Source: Archangium gephyra | GTDB lineage: Bacteria; Myxococcota; Myxococcia; Myxococcales; Myxococcaceae | NCBI RefSeq assembly: GCF_001027285.1 | Contig: NZ_CP011509.1 | Location: 4,596,501-4,660,500, forward strand | Length of the DNA stretch: 64,000 bases | Direction of reading: 5' to 3' | Shown here: positions 63,893 through 64,000 of the stretch, piece after piece | Position numbering within the stretch: position 1 is the stretch's first letter | Layout: each line of letters starts with the position of its first letter | Translations under genes and position numbers: made by a program | The notes under the pieces: generated by a model | What the model was told of the DNA's origin: nothing | Seen by the model: the letters and a program-made list of their open reading frames with translations, nothing else | Database searches by the model: none

Positions 63893-64000
63893 GACGTTGC
63901 CTTGCCTTTCCTTTCCCCTCTCGGGTCCGGAATCAACCTAAGCAGGCGGCGGGGCGCGTCAAACGCACCGGAGACCGCTGGCACCCGCTAGAGGTAGAAG

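Overview
High-GC DNA with very strong third-position GC bias. The window carries several myxobacteria-restricted families (DUF2381 next to a Ser/Thr kinase, DUF2378, a DUF4388 response regulator, DUF5658), long coiled-coil proteins and many two-component proteins. This points to a myxobacterium, most likely of the Cystobacterineae (Archangium/Cystobacter/Melittangium-like). The genus is inferred from gene content only. No rRNA, tRNA, CRISPR or insertion sequence was recognised, and no gene-free stretch exceeds 300 bp.

Layout. 1-11 kb is accessory: a STAND (NACHT-type) ATPase running off the left edge behind a 2OG-Fe(II) oxygenase-like gene; a TPR protein; a 5'-truncated cysteine-rich toxin tail with an immunity-like partner (3442-4307); a kinase/DUF2381 operon; and a HmuY/TonB-receptor pair split by a second lipoprotein-toxin/immunity-like cassette (7892-8827). 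11-27 kb is mainly housekeeping: clpB; a thiE/C26 amidotransferase/thiD operon; dnaB; the rpsF-rpsR-rplI operon; pth; rplY(ctc); prs; spoVG; and a tdk/uracil-PRTase/hpt nucleotide salvage operon that uses the PRPP made by the nearby prs product.

27.3-32.9 kb is the most interesting region: a compact RiPP cluster that I interpret as a group-2 (plesiocin-type) graspetide system. A 53-residue precursor has an LFIEDL-like leader motif, a double-glycine site and a core with exactly one TTxxxxEE motif plus four cysteines. It sits with an ATP-grasp ligase, a C39-like/VKOR/thioredoxin-like fusion that could form disulfides, and a C39-peptidase ABC exporter with a small membrane protein. Ester or amide macrocyclisation combined with dedicated disulfide formation is the candidate novel system here. 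A pair of cysteine-rich secreted proteins follows at 33.0-34.2 kb.

34-64 kb mixes housekeeping and signalling: an MmcQ/YjbR protein with a histone-H1-like tail; a 1571-residue coiled-coil protein with a methyltransferase-like head; dapF; two multidomain response regulators (one with a degenerate GGDEF); an overlapping three-gene histidine kinase/response regulator/hybrid kinase operon; TPR and kelch lipoproteins; two adjacent methyltransferases; an SDR; rubredoxin; a secreted alpha/beta hydrolase; a histidine kinase overlapping an M16 peptidase gene; a lipoyl-less E2 acyltransferase; and htpX. Four copies of one palindromic element lie at gene 3' ends (about 11.0, 20.1, 45.3 and 60.6 kb).
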